From Sulfitobacter sp. (GTDB lineage: Bacteria; Pseudomonadota; Alphaproteobacteria; Rhodobacterales; Rhodobacteraceae), in NCBI GenBank assembly GCA_017854855.1, contig JAFMGZ010000036.1:1-36725 (forward strand): a stretch of DNA of 36,725 nucleotides, in the 5' to 3' direction. Shown piece after piece: positions 7,380 through 16,287 of this stretch. How positions within the stretch are numbered: position 1 is the first letter of the stretch; every line of letters begins with the position of its first letter. Below the pieces are notes generated by a model that worked only from the letters and a program-made list of their open reading frames with translations, made no database searches and was not told where the DNA came from. The position numbers were made by a program, and so were the translations under genes.

Positions 7380-8918
7380 ATGACCAGCGCTCTTACCTAT
7401 TCCGACGATCAGGCCGCCGCTTATGACAGTGTGGTCGAGATGCTGCGCAGCGCGGGCATTGAACTGGCCGACAGCCTTTTGATGCCCCCTGCCGGGGGGG
7501 CGGATCAGGTGATGGCAGTGACCGGCAAGGCGGGATCCGGCAAAACATTGTTGCTGGCCGAGTTGTACAAGGTGCTTGAGGCTGCCGGCGTTGAGGTGGT
7601 CTCGGGCGATTATGAATCCCGCAAGCGCAAGGACAAGCGTACGCTTGCCATTCTGGCCCCCACCAACAAGGCGGCCAGTGTCCTGCGTCTGCGCGGGGTG
7701 CCCGCGACGACCATTCACCGCATTCTCTATACGCCGGTCTATGATCCCGAATATGAACGCATCGCCGAATGGCTGGCAGGCAACGGCGAGCGGCCAGAGA
7801 TCGAAGGGCTGACCGAATTGGCCTTGGACCGGGCTGCCGCCTTTTACGCGGGCAACAAATCCATTCCTGGGGCTTTGGCCGCTGCCGGGCTGCGGGGGTC
7901 TGATTTCATCACTGGCTGGAAACGTCGGGAGGAACCCCTGGACATCGGTTTTGTCGATGAATCCTCCATGCTGGATGACAAGCAGTTCGAGGATCTGAAA
8001 GAGATTTTCCCAACCCTGTTGTTGTTTGGCGATCCGGCCCAGTTGGCCCCGGTCAACCAGTCCGGAACCATGGTGTTTGAAAAGCTGCCCAAGGGGCGGG
8101 TGATGAACCTCAACCGTATTTTCCGCCAGGAGGCCGACAATCCGATCCTTGATCTGGCCCATGCGCTGGCTGATCCCGATCTGACTTTTGAACAGTTTGA
8201 GCGGATGATCGAGCAAAAGGCACAGCAGGATGACCGCGTCGTCTGGGGCCAGCGGGTCGAGGTTGACCTGATGGCCCGCTCACCGGTGCTGGTCTGGCGC
8301 AATGCGACACGTATCAGACTGATCAACGCTTTCCGTTCGGTGCACGGCGCACCTGAGGATGCATTGCTGGCCGGAGAGCCGCTGGTCTGTGACGGTATCG
8401 AGCTGCCCTTGAAACACCGCAAGAAACGACTGGATCTTGAGGCGCGCGGACTGATCAAGGGCGCACAGGTGATCTTTCTCGGGGAGGGGCGCAAACCCGG
8501 TTTCAGCCGCCTGCATGTGATGGGAGCAGAAGACCCCCAGGTCAGCGCCGCCTCTATCGTCAAGATCGAAAAGCCGGACGAGGAAGAACCCTTTATCCCC
8601 TTTGCCGCCCGTATGGGGGCCACCTTTCTGCATGGGGCAGCCGTCACCATTCACAAGGCGCAGGGTTCCCAATGGGAAACGGTGCAGGTCTTTGCGCCCG
8701 ACCTCTATGCGGCGGCGCGCATGGGGCGGATGGAGGCAGGCCAGCCCTTGTGGAAACGTCTGGCCTATGTGGCCATCACAAGGGCGCAGGAACGCCTGAT
8801 CTGGGTGGTGCGCAACCGCCTGTCAAAACCAAGTGGTCCGCTGATCGTTGACGATCTCAGGGCAATACCTGCCGCCCCGCTGACCCTTGATGCCCCACCC
8901 ACGGAGGAGTTGTTATGA
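7380..8918 (+). CDS. Superfamily 1 ATP-dependent DNA helicase (RecD/Dda-like)
   Basis: This 512-residue protein is expected to unwind DNA using ATP. Motifs in order are Walker A GKAGSGKT (49-56), motif Ia LAILAPTNKAA, TIHRILY, Walker B FVDESSML, motif III LLFGDPAQLAP, motif IV LNRIFRQ, motif V VTIHKAQGSQWE and motif VI YVAITRAQERLIWV. It lacks the RecB-interacting N-terminal part of true RecD, so it is a stand-alone enzyme like Dda or RecD2-type helicases. The ATG directly follows AGGTGG, with short spacing. Only 24 bases separate it from luxI, and its TGA overlaps the ATG of the SDR gene (ATGA). Its specific repair or replication role is not known. Confidence 0.88.
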   Translation: MTSALTYSDDQAAAYDSVVEMLRSAGIELADSLLMPPAGGADQVMAVTGKAGSGKTLLLAELYKVLEAAGVEVVSGDYESRKRKDKRTLAILAPTNKAASVLRLRGVPATTIHRILYTPVYDPEYERIAEWLAGNGERPEIEGLTELALDRAAAFYAGNKSIPGALAAAGLRGSDFITGWKRREEPLDIGFVDESSMLDDKQFEDLKEIFPTLLLFGDPAQLAPVNQSGTMVFEKLPKGRVMNLNRIFRQEADNPILDLAHALADPDLTFEQFERMIEQKAQQDDRVVWGQRVEVDLMARSPVLVWRNATRIRLINAFRSVHGAPEDALLAGEPLVCDGIELPLKHRKKRLDLEARGLIKGAQVIFLGEGRKPGFSRLHVMGAEDPQVSAASIVKIEKPDEEEPFIPFAARMGATFLHGAAVTIHKAQGSQWETVQVFAPDLYAAARMGRMEAGQPLWKRLAYVAITRAQERLIWVVRNRLSKPSGPLIVDDLRAIPAAPLTLDAPPTEELL

Positions 8919-9610
8919 AGTCGATCATTGTAACCGGTGCCAGTTCCGGTATCGGGCGTGCCACGGCAGAGCTGTTTCTGGACCAGGGCTGGCGCGTCGG
9001 CCTCGTAGCGCGGCGGCAGGACCTGTTGGATGAAATTGCCGCAGATCACCGCAATGCGGTGGCCTTGCCCGCCGATGTGACGGATGCCAAGGGGTTGGAG
9101 CAGGCCTTTGACCGCTTTGGCGCGCTGGATGTTCTGTTCAACAACGCGGGGCTTTTTGGCCCCTCTGCCCCGATTGACGAGATCGCGATCGAGGACTGGG
9201 AACAGGTGATGATGGTCAATCTGCATGGCATGTTCCTTGCGGCCCGGTTGGCCTTTGGCCAAATGCGCAAGGCCGGTGGCGGGCGGATCATCAACAACGG
9301 ATCTATCTCTGCCCATAGCCCGCGACCGGGCTCTGTCTGCTACACGACCACCAAACACGCCATCACCGGACTGACCAAATCACTGTCGCTGGACGGTCGG
9401 CCCTATGATATCGCTTGCGGCCAGATTGACATCGGCAATGCGGAAAGCGCGATTGTCACAGCGCTAAAGGCGCAAAACCCGGGGATGGATACGATGGATG
9501 TCGCCCATGCCGCGCGGTCGGTGCTGCATATGGCCGAACTTCCGCTGGCGGCAAACGTGCAATTCATGACACTTATGGCGACAAAGATGCCCTATATCGG
9601 GCGCGGCTGA
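8915..9610 (+). CDS. SDR-family NAD(P)-dependent oxidoreductase
   Basis: This 231-residue classical short-chain dehydrogenase has the cofactor motif TGASSGIG (7-14), the structural NNAG, and the catalytic triad Ser130 (NGSISAH), Tyr143 and Lys147 (YTTTK). The pattern ADVTD fits the family's adenine-ring contact. An arginine pair after the second strand (ARR) suggests a preference for NADP(H). The substrate is not predictable. The start ATG overlaps the helicase stop by four bases behind a GGAGGAG site, so translation is coupled. It is the last gene of the luxI-helicase-SDR run and converges with the TIGR02186 gene 54 bases later. Confidence 0.9.
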   Translation: MKSIIVTGASSGIGRATAELFLDQGWRVGLVARRQDLLDEIAADHRNAVALPADVTDAKGLEQAFDRFGALDVLFNNAGLFGPSAPIDEIAIEDWEQVMMVNLHGMFLAARLAFGQMRKAGGGRIINNGSISAHSPRPGSVCYTTTKHAITGLTKSLSLDGRPYDIACGQIDIGNAESAIVTALKAQNPGMDTMDVAHAARSVLHMAELPLAANVQFMTLMATKMPYIGRG

Positions 9611-9664
9611 CCAGACAACGTGACCCGCATGCGGCGCAGCTTTTTCGATAAACCCTGAAACGCT

Positions 9665-10426
9665 TTAGCGGCGGAATGCGGTAAATACCGCCGAGGCCAG
9701 CCAACCCGCCGCAATCGCAATGCCCAAGGACATCAACCCGTAGATAAAGGCGTTTTCCCTCGACAGGGTGAACAGCCACCGCTCCATTCCAACTTTGCGC
9801 ACATAGATGCTGGTGTCATATTGCGACACGACGGCACCGCCACGTGTCAGAAAGATACGCGTCTGATAGTCGCCCTCAGTCAATGCAGCTGGCAGTTTGA
9901 TCGCGGTGCGGAACAGGGTTTCCTCGTCCACGCTGACGGTGCTTTCGTTCAGCTGGTATTGCGATGATCTTGTCTTGATGCGGATCAGCGCCTCGGTGAA
10001 ACTTTCGCTGTCGGTGATGTTCATCGGCGCACCGACGGAACGGATCGCGCGGGGAATGGAAATCTTGTGGCGCTGGTCTTCGGTCTCACTCAGCGCCTCG
10101 CTGAGGGGCGCACTGGTCGCGATTGCGTAAAAGCTTGGCGCGCGGTCCACTTCGACGGCATCGGTATTCACCCAGATGCCAAACCGCTTTTCCTTGCGGC
10201 GCACGGTCACAGGCTCTGACGGGCCCGATACGGTGACGATCACTTGCAGACTATTGTCGTCGGGTGCCGGTGCGTCGCGTTTGACCGCACCGAACACCAG
10301 AATTTCAGAGCCGTCAAAGTTGGTGTTGATAGAGACCTGATCACTGCTCAGGCCCAGCACGATTTCTTCGGCAGCGGCAGGCAGGTTTACGACGACAAAG
10401 GCAAGGGCAAGGAACAGCGACCGCAT
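9665..10426 (-). CDS. TIGR02186 family exported membrane-anchored protein
   Basis: This 253-residue protein has an N-terminal signal peptide (MRSLFLALAFVVVNLPAAAEE), a beta-rich periplasmic region of about 200 residues, and one C-terminal membrane helix (around GLMSLGIAIAAGWLASAVF) ending in basic residues. The family is alpha-proteobacterial, of unknown function, and is typically found beside a TauE/SafE permease, as here. The ATG at 10426 shares its first base with the permease stop (TGATG), so the two are translationally coupled. A longer reading upstream would run through the permease gene in another frame and is not credible. It may be an accessory factor for the permease; that is inference from pairing. 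Confidence 0.82.
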   Translation of the reverse strand: MRSLFLALAFVVVNLPAAAEEIVLGLSSDQVSINTNFDGSEILVFGAVKRDAPAPDDNSLQVIVTVSGPSEPVTVRRKEKRFGIWVNTDAVEVDRAPSFYAIATSAPLSEALSETEDQRHKISIPRAIRSVGAPMNITDSESFTEALIRIKTRSSQYQLNESTVSVDEETLFRTAIKLPAALTEGDYQTRIFLTRGGAVVSQYDTSIYVRKVGMERWLFTLSRENAFIYGLMSLGIAIAAGWLASAVFTAFRR

Positions 10427-11340
10427 CAGTGACCGCCCGCCGCGCCAAGCGAGTAAAGCTCTGATGGTTGCAGCAGCAGGTCCAGACCCAGCTTGCCACA
10501 GACCGCCAGAACCATGATCGCAAGCAGAATACGCAGCTGTTCCGCCTTCATCTTGACCCCGATCCGCGTGCCGATCTGCGCACCAATCACACCGCCAACC
10601 AGCAACAAGACCGCCAGGACGACATCCACGGTATAGTTCGTGGTCGCATGCAGCATGGTGGTAAAGGCGGTGACAAAGATGATCTGGAACAGGGAGGTCC
10701 CGACAACCACCTTTGTCGGCATGCCCAGCAGGTAGATCATCGCCGGAACCATGATAAACCCGCCGCCGACACCCATGATGGCCGCCAGAATACCGACGGC
10801 GACACCAACGACCACCGGCGGAATGACAGAAATATAAAGCCCGGAGACGCGGAACCGCATTTTGAACGGCAGTCCGTGGATCCAATTGTGTTTCTTGCGG
10901 GCGGGCGGCTTGCCCTTCTTGGTGTTTCGAATAGCACGAAGCGATTCCATGAACATCAGTCCGCCAATCACGCCCAGAAACACGACATAACAAAGCTTGA
11001 CCAGCAGATCGACCTGTCCCTGCGCCTTGAGGTAGTTAAACACCACAACCCCGATGGCAGCACCGATCAGACCACCGATAAGCAGCACAGTGCCCATCCT
11101 GAGGTCCACCGTCTTTCTCTTGAAATGCGCAAGCACGCCGGAGAAGGAAGAGGCCACAATCTGGTTCGCTTCGGTCGCAACGGCGACGGCGGGTGGGATG
11201 CCGATAAAGAACAAAAGCGGCGTCATAAGAAATCCGCCGCCAACCCCAAACATGCCAGAAAGAACACCCACAAGCCCACCAAGCCCTAACAGGAGGAAGG
11301 CATTGACCGATACTTCGGCGATGGGCAGGTATATTTGCAT
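10426..11340 (-). CDS. TauE/SafE (TSUP) family membrane permease
   Basis: This 304-residue polytopic protein belongs to a family that exports or takes up sulfur-containing organic anions such as sulfite, sulfoacetate or taurine derivatives. Two internally repeated halves are visible: MFGVGGGFLMTPLLFFIG near residue 30 and IMGVGGGFIMVPAMIYLLG in the second half, the usual pseudo-duplication of this family. A hydrophilic, lysine-rich loop (around NTKKGKPPARKKHN) links the halves. The ATG at 11340 has AAGGG upstream. The substrate is not determinable. It starts 127 bases after the stop of the ABC permease gene and is probably transcribed separately with TIGR02186. Confidence 0.88.
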   Translation of the reverse strand: MQIYLPIAEVSVNAFLLLGLGGLVGVLSGMFGVGGGFLMTPLLFFIGIPPAVAVATEANQIVASSFSGVLAHFKRKTVDLRMGTVLLIGGLIGAAIGVVVFNYLKAQGQVDLLVKLCYVVFLGVIGGLMFMESLRAIRNTKKGKPPARKKHNWIHGLPFKMRFRVSGLYISVIPPVVVGVAVGILAAIMGVGGGFIMVPAMIYLLGMPTKVVVGTSLFQIIFVTAFTTMLHATTNYTVDVVLAVLLLVGGVIGAQIGTRIGVKMKAEQLRILLAIMVLAVCGKLGLDLLLQPSELYSLGAAGGH

Positions 11341-11467
11341 GGCATCCCTTAACCTGACAGTGTTTTCAAATCAACGGTCCTGCTGGCATTCAATCCCTAA
11401 GGACTGATGGGCAGGTCAAAACTGGTCTTATCAAAGCCTCTAAAAAGGGCATTTCCCGAGGTTGCTA

Positions 11468-12436
11468 TCACCGCTCCTTGACATAAGGCTCACCGCCCGC
11501 ACGCGGCGGGATCGCCTTGCCGACAAAACCGGCAAGGATGATGACCGTCATCAGATAGGGCAGGGCGCCCAACAACTGACCCTGAACCTTCATGCCAATC
11601 GCGGCTTCGATCACATCCGGGCGTGTCTCAAGGGCACCAAACAAACCAAACAGCAGCGTCGCCCACAGCGCATACCACGGCCGCCACTTTGCAAAGATCA
11701 ACGCCGCCAGCGCGATAAAGCCGCGCCCGGCTGACATGTCCTTGACAAAACCCGCCTGCAACGCCGTGCTCAGATAGGCACCTGCGATCCCGCAGAGCAC
11801 GCCGCAGATCGCCACAGCCGCATAGCGTAGACCAACGACCGACACACCTGCCGTATCGACAGCTGCGGGGTTTTCCCCCACCGCCCGCAGGCGCAGCCCA
11901 AAGCGGGTTCGGTACAGCAGCCACCACGTGAGCGGCACAGCCGCCAGCGCCATATAGACAAGGATCGAATGACCCGAGATCAGTTCGGCATAGAGCGGGC
12001 CGATATAGGGCACATCGGCGATGGCATCGGCACCGGGCAGGGTGATCCCTTCGAACCGGGCCCCAGCCATCAGGGACGGGGTGCGCCCGCCTTGCTGAAA
12101 CCATGACTGCGCAATCAGCACCGTCATGCCCGCCGCCAGAAAATTGATCGCCACCCCCGAGATCAGCTGATTGCCCCGAAACGTGATGGAGGCCACCCCA
12201 TGCAGCGCAGACAGCACCAGCGACGACGCGATACCCGCGATCAGGCCAAGCCATACATTCCCTGTCAACGCCGCGATGGCCGCCGAAAAGAACGCGGCTG
12301 CCAGCATCTTGCCCTCAAGCCCGATGTCAAAGATGCCCGCGCGTTCACTGAACAATCCCGCAAGGCAGGCCAGCAACAAGGGCGTCGCAAGGCGCACGGT
12401 TGAATCGAGCAATTGGATGAGCGTGATATAATCCAT
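11468..12436 (-). CDS. BMP-type ABC transporter permease, second subunit (NupQ-like)
   Basis: This 322-residue polytopic permease has the family hallmarks FSERAGIFDIGLEGKML near the N-terminus and the cytoplasmic coupling stretch RTRFGLRLRAVGENPAAVDTAG. Both are typical of the second permease of BmpA/nucleoside importers of the YufQ/NupQ type. It should form the transmembrane channel with the partner encoded just upstream. The start ATG overlaps the partner's stop by one base (TAATG), indicating coupled translation. It ends the four-gene importer operon. Confidence 0.9.
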   Translation of the reverse strand: MDYITLIQLLDSTVRLATPLLLACLAGLFSERAGIFDIGLEGKMLAAAFFSAAIAALTGNVWLGLIAGIASSLVLSALHGVASITFRGNQLISGVAINFLAAGMTVLIAQSWFQQGGRTPSLMAGARFEGITLPGADAIADVPYIGPLYAELISGHSILVYMALAAVPLTWWLLYRTRFGLRLRAVGENPAAVDTAGVSVVGLRYAAVAICGVLCGIAGAYLSTALQAGFVKDMSAGRGFIALAALIFAKWRPWYALWATLLFGLFGALETRPDVIEAAIGMKVQGQLLGALPYLMTVIILAGFVGKAIPPRAGGEPYVKER

Positions 12437-13545
12437 TACGTCGCTGGCCCCGCCGCTTTGCGTTTGCGCAGCGCCAGGAACACCTTTTCAAGTGGCATGC
12501 GCACCATATTGTCCAGCGCCCCGGTGAACAGGATCACCAGCGCCTGGATGACGACAATCAACTCGCGCGGGATCGAGGTCCAAAGCGCCAGTTCGGCCCC
12601 GCCTTGATAGAGAAACCCGAACAGAATAGCCGAAATGAAAACACCCAAAGGATGCGAGCGCCCCATCAGCGCCACAGCGATCCCGATAAAGCCCGCCCCT
12701 TCGGTCGAATTAAGCACGAGGCGCTCTGCCTCGCCCATGACGTTGTTGATGGCCATCATCCCGGCCAGCGCGCCTGAGATGATCATCGCGATCATGGTAA
12801 TTTTGACAGGCGATATGCCCGCATATTTCGCCGCCGATTCCGAATGGCCATAGGCGCGGATTTCATAGCCCAGACGCGACCGCCAGATCAGCAACCATAG
12901 GCCAAAGCACGCAGCAACCGCGACCAGCAGGGATACATTCGCGGGGGCCGCCTTGGAAAACGCGATGCCCAGCGGGGACAGCAGATCATGTAGTGTGGGC
13001 AGGTGCACCGCGTCGGGAAAGCGGGCGGTGGCCGGGTCCATCTGGCCCTTGGGGCGCATCAGGTTGACCAGCACGTAATTCAAAAGCGCGGCGGCGATGA
13101 AATTGAACATGATCGTGGTGATCACGATATGGCTGCCCCGCTTGGCCTGAAGCCATGCGGGGATAGCGGCCCAGATGGCACCCAGAAGTCCAGCCATGAA
13201 AGCCGCCCCAATCAGCGCCAGCGACCAATGCGGCCAGGGGATGTACAGACAGGCAATCGCCACGCCCAATCCGCCCAGCATGGCCTGACCTTCGCCGCCG
13301 ATATTGAACAGCCGCGCATGAAAGGCGATGGCCACCGCCAGCCCCGTGAACATGAAATTCGTCGCATAATACAGCGTATAGCCCCACCCATAGGTGGAGC
13401 CGAGCGCGCCGGTGACCATCAGCTTGACCGCCGCAATCGGGTCTTCACCAATCGCCAGGATCACCAAAGCAGAGATGAGGGCCGCCAGCAGCAGTGAGAT
13501 CAGCGGAACAAGGACGACTTCGGCCCATTTTGGCATCACATCCAT
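12436..13545 (-). CDS. BMP-type ABC transporter permease, first subunit (NupP-like)
   Basis: This polytopic permease of 369 residues is counted from the ATG at 13545 (MDVMPKWAEV), one base after the ATPase stop and behind an AAGGAAG site. A longer reading would add 20 arginine-rich residues overlapping the ATPase gene and is unlikely. Family features are FHARLFNIGGEGQAMLGG, the helix-rich core, and the cytoplasmic coupling segment SRLGYEIRAYGHSESAAKYAGI. It pairs with the following permease to form the membrane channel of a nucleoside-like importer. Confidence 0.9.
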   Translation of the reverse strand: MDVMPKWAEVVLVPLISLLLAALISALVILAIGEDPIAAVKLMVTGALGSTYGWGYTLYYATNFMFTGLAVAIAFHARLFNIGGEGQAMLGGLGVAIACLYIPWPHWSLALIGAAFMAGLLGAIWAAIPAWLQAKRGSHIVITTIMFNFIAAALLNYVLVNLMRPKGQMDPATARFPDAVHLPTLHDLLSPLGIAFSKAAPANVSLLVAVAACFGLWLLIWRSRLGYEIRAYGHSESAAKYAGISPVKITMIAMIISGALAGMMAINNVMGEAERLVLNSTEGAGFIGIAVALMGRSHPLGVFISAILFGFLYQGGAELALWTSIPRELIVVIQALVILFTGALDNMVRMPLEKVFLALRKRKAAGPAT

Positions 13546-13546
13546 G

Positions 13547-15187
13547 TCAGACTTCCTTGTGCGCGTCGCCATGCGCATGGGCAAGGTTCGCTTCGATTTC
13601 GGCAATACTGTGGGGATGGTCGGTATCCGTGATCCCGGCCATCAACAGCCCCAGTTCTTTTTCATCGGTCTGATCGGCGGCGCGTTCGCCCATGATCTGG
13701 CCGTCAAACATCACCGCGATACGATCACTCAACGCCAGAATTTCCTCCAGCTCGACCGACACCAGCAAGATCGCCTTGCCCTGATCACGCAAGGCAACAA
13801 TCTGTTGGTGGATGAATTCAATGGCCCCGATGTCGACGCCGCGCGTGGGCTGGCCCACCAGCAAAAGATCGGGGTTGCGCTCAATCTCGCGGGCCAGCAC
13901 GATTTTCTGCTGATTGCCGCCAGAAAAATTCTTGGCCGCCAATCTGGGGTTCGGGGGGCGCACGTCAAAGCGCGCCATCTTTTCGGCGGTATCTGCGCGA
14001 ATGGCCGCATTGTTCATCAAGATGCCTGACCGGTAGTCCGTGTCGTGATGATAGCCAAATGCCGTGTTTTCCCAGGCCTGAAATTCCATGATCAGACCTT
14101 CGCGCTGGCGGTCTTCGGGGACATGCGCAATCCCGTGCGCACGCCGGGACTGCCCGTCTGCATGTTTACCAGCAAGCTCCAGCGGCTGACCCTTCAGCAG
14201 GATCGTGCCGATGCCATTCGCATAGCCGCCTAGCACTTCCAACAGTTCTGACTGTCCGTTGCCGGCGACACCGGCAATGCCGACAATCTCTCCTGCGCGG
14301 ACCTGCAGATCAATCCCGCGCAGCCGCTCTACACCGTTGTCGTCAACCACCCGCAGGCCTTGAATGTCCAGTATCACGTCACCGGGGATCGCGGGCTTTT
14401 TGTCCACGCGCAGCAGTACCTTGCGACCCACCATCAACTCAGCCAACTCGGGCGGCGATGTGTCGGCTGTCTTGACGGTCGCGGTCATCTCTCCGCGCCG
14501 CATCACCGATACAGTATCGGTGATGTCCATGATCTCGCGCAGCTTGTGGGTGATCAGGATGATCGTCTTCCCCTCAGAGCGCAGCCGCCCGAGGATGCGA
14601 AACAGCTGGTCGGCCTCTGCCGGGGTCAAAACCCCGGTGGGTTCGTCCAGAATCAGAATATCGGCCTGCCGGTACAGCGCCTTGAGGATTTCGACCCGTT
14701 GCTGCATGCCCACGCCGATGTCTTCGACCAGCGCGTCTGGGTCCACGTTCAATCCGTAGTCATTGGCCAGCTCAATCAGGGTGGCGCGGGCCTTGGCCAG
14801 CGAGGGGCGCAGCATCCTGCCCCCTTCGGCACCCAGAATGATATTCTCAAGCACCGTGAAATTTTCAACCAGTTTAAAGTGCTGGAACACCATGCCGATG
14901 CCTGCCGCGATGGCGGCCTGGCTGTCGGGAATTTCGGTTTTCTTGCCGTCGATCCAGATCTCGCCCTTGTCGGCTTTGTAAAAGCCATAAAGGATCGACA
15001 TCAGCGTCGACTTGCCCGCGCCGTTTTCGCCGATGATCCCGTGGATCGTTCCGGGCATGACGCGGATCGAAATGTCTTTGTTGGCCTGCACCGGGCCAAA
15101 GGCCTTGGAAATGCCTTTCAGCTCAATCGCCGGTGCTGCGGTTGGAGCGGCAGTTTCCTGCCGCTCCTGTGTCGTATTGTTGGTCAC
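13547..15187 (-). CDS. BMP-type ABC transporter ATP-binding protein with two ABC domains (NupO-like)
   Basis: This 546-residue protein contains two fused ABC cassettes that energise the importer. The first has Walker A GENGAGKST (53-61), Walker B ILILDEPTGVLTP and a divergent signature, VGMQQRVEI, in place of LSGGQ. The second has the degenerate Walker A GVAGNGQSE, the signature FSGGNQQKI and a Walker B-like LLLVGQPTRGVD. This asymmetry is normal for the sugar/nucleoside (Carb2-like) ATPase group. The start is a GTG at 15187, directly abutting the bmp stop TAA with no gap and no visible Shine-Dalgarno sequence, so reinitiation or coupling is likely. A short Thr/Gln/Ala-rich N-terminal tail precedes the first domain. 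Confidence 0.9.
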   Translation of the reverse strand: MTNNTTQERQETAAPTAAPAIELKGISKAFGPVQANKDISIRVMPGTIHGIIGENGAGKSTLMSILYGFYKADKGEIWIDGKKTEIPDSQAAIAAGIGMVFQHFKLVENFTVLENIILGAEGGRMLRPSLAKARATLIELANDYGLNVDPDALVEDIGVGMQQRVEILKALYRQADILILDEPTGVLTPAEADQLFRILGRLRSEGKTIILITHKLREIMDITDTVSVMRRGEMTATVKTADTSPPELAELMVGRKVLLRVDKKPAIPGDVILDIQGLRVVDDNGVERLRGIDLQVRAGEIVGIAGVAGNGQSELLEVLGGYANGIGTILLKGQPLELAGKHADGQSRRAHGIAHVPEDRQREGLIMEFQAWENTAFGYHHDTDYRSGILMNNAAIRADTAEKMARFDVRPPNPRLAAKNFSGGNQQKIVLAREIERNPDLLLVGQPTRGVDIGAIEFIHQQIVALRDQGKAILLVSVELEEILALSDRIAVMFDGQIMGERAADQTDEKELGLLMAGITDTDHPHSIAEIEANLAHAHGDAHKEV

Positions 15188-16186
15188 TTAGAAGTCCAGT
15201 GCAGGGCAGCTGTCATCAGAGGTGTAGTCGTGAACAGCCAAAGAGCCGTCGGCGATCTTGGCTGCCGCCTCGTCCACCATGGCCTGCATTTCCGCCGTCA
15301 CCAGCGGTGCGTTGTTCTCATCCATTGCATAGCCCACGCCGCCATTGGCCAGCGTCATGGTGAAATTGCCTGTCTCAAGGTCGGCACCCTGTGACATCGC
15401 GTCAAAAACCGCGTTGTCCACGCGCTTGAGCATGGAGGTCAGAACCTTGCCCGGATGCAGGTGGTTCTGGTTGCTGTCCACCCCGATGGAGAGGATGTTC
15501 TCATCAGCTGCAGTTTGCAGAACGCCCACGCCTGTACCGCCAGCAGCAGCAAAGACAACGTCAGAACCCTGGCTGATTTGCGCCTTGGTCAGCTCGGAGC
15601 CTTTTACCGGGTCATTCCATGCGGAGGGTGTTGTGCCGGTCATGTTGGCCACAATCTTGATATCGGCGTTTGCCGCCTTGGCACCTTGGGCATAGCCACA
15701 GGCGAACTTGCGGATCAGCGGAATGTCCATGCCGCCGATAAAGGATACAGTACCGGTCTTGGAGGCTTGGCCCGCCATCATGCCAACAAGGTATGAACCT
15801 TCATGCTCGGCAAAACCCACGCCGCGTACGTTGGGCAGGTCAAGCCAGTTGACGTCGATGACGGCAAATTTCGTGTCGGGATAGTCAGGCGCGACCTGGC
15901 TCAGCGCATCAGCAAAGGCAAAGCCCGTCATGACGATCGGGTTTGCGCCGGCTTCAGCAAAGCGGCGCAGGGCCTGCTCGCGCTGTGCTTCGGACTGCAG
16001 TTCGATGTCGCGGAATGTGCCGCCTGTTTCTTCTGCCCAACGCTGCGCACCGTTGAATGCCGCTTCGTTGAAGGATTTGTCGAATTTGCCGCCAAGATCA
16101 AAGATAAGCGCAGGTTCTGCCAATGCGGCACCGGCACTCAGTGCCAGGGCGGCTGCGGCACCCATAAATTTCGTCATAAGGGTCAT
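15188..16186 (-). CDS. BMP-family periplasmic substrate-binding protein of an ABC importer
   Basis: This 332-residue protein starts with a signal peptide (MTLMTKFMGAAAALALSAGA, cleavage probably after ALA at residue 23). There is no lipobox, so it should be a free periplasmic protein. The mature part opens PALIFDLGGKFDKSFNEAAF, where the DKSFN block is the hallmark of BmpA/PnrA-type binding proteins, which bind purine nucleosides or related compounds. Ligand identity here is not proven. The ATG at 16186 has a GGGAG site. It is the first gene of a binding protein, ATPase, permease, permease operon and is usually the most highly expressed. Confidence 0.92.
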   Translation of the reverse strand: MTLMTKFMGAAAALALSAGAALAEPALIFDLGGKFDKSFNEAAFNGAQRWAEETGGTFRDIELQSEAQREQALRRFAEAGANPIVMTGFAFADALSQVAPDYPDTKFAVIDVNWLDLPNVRGVGFAEHEGSYLVGMMAGQASKTGTVSFIGGMDIPLIRKFACGYAQGAKAANADIKIVANMTGTTPSAWNDPVKGSELTKAQISQGSDVVFAAAGGTGVGVLQTAADENILSIGVDSNQNHLHPGKVLTSMLKRVDNAVFDAMSQGADLETGNFTMTLANGGVGYAMDENNAPLVTAEMQAMVDEAAAKIADGSLAVHDYTSDDSCPALDF

Positions 16187-16213
16187 GATACGTCTCCCAG
16201 GTTTTCAGTTTTG

Positions 16214-16240
16214 GGGCAGTGCCTTTTCGGCCTGCTGCCC
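16214..16240 (-). promoter_or_regulatory. Hairpin in the leader of the BMP importer operon
   Basis: GGGCAG (16214-16219) pairs with CTGCCC (16235-16240), and GCC (16221-16223) pairs with GGC (16229-16231) inside it. It lies between rimI and the binding-protein gene, about 28-54 bases upstream of the latter's ATG. No T-run follows on either strand, so it is a leader or 3'-end structure and not a classical terminator. Confidence 0.3.
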
Positions 16241-16287
16241 GCGATCAAAAGATCAGAGTCAATTTAGGCGGCAGTGGCGGCGCAGGG

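Noticed and set aside
6720-8216. A 498-codon open frame on the minus strand across luxI and the helicase gene
   Set aside because: It lies antisense to two well-supported genes, has no recognisable domain, is rich in His, Gln and Arg as mirror frames of GC-rich genes are, and lacks a ribosome-binding site.
9625-9634. CCGCATGCGG palindrome between the SDR and TIGR02186 genes as a terminator
   Set aside because: It has no loop, so it cannot form an intramolecular hairpin of use, and the following T-run is not adjacent.
11444-11456. GGG/CCC followed by T-run after the ABC importer as a terminator
   Set aside because: Only three base pairs form, which is too weak to report as a terminator.
14360-15394. 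A 344-codon open frame on the plus strand opposite the ABC ATPase gene
   Set aside because: It is a mirror frame of an ATPase with clear Walker motifs, and its own translation shows no family feature.
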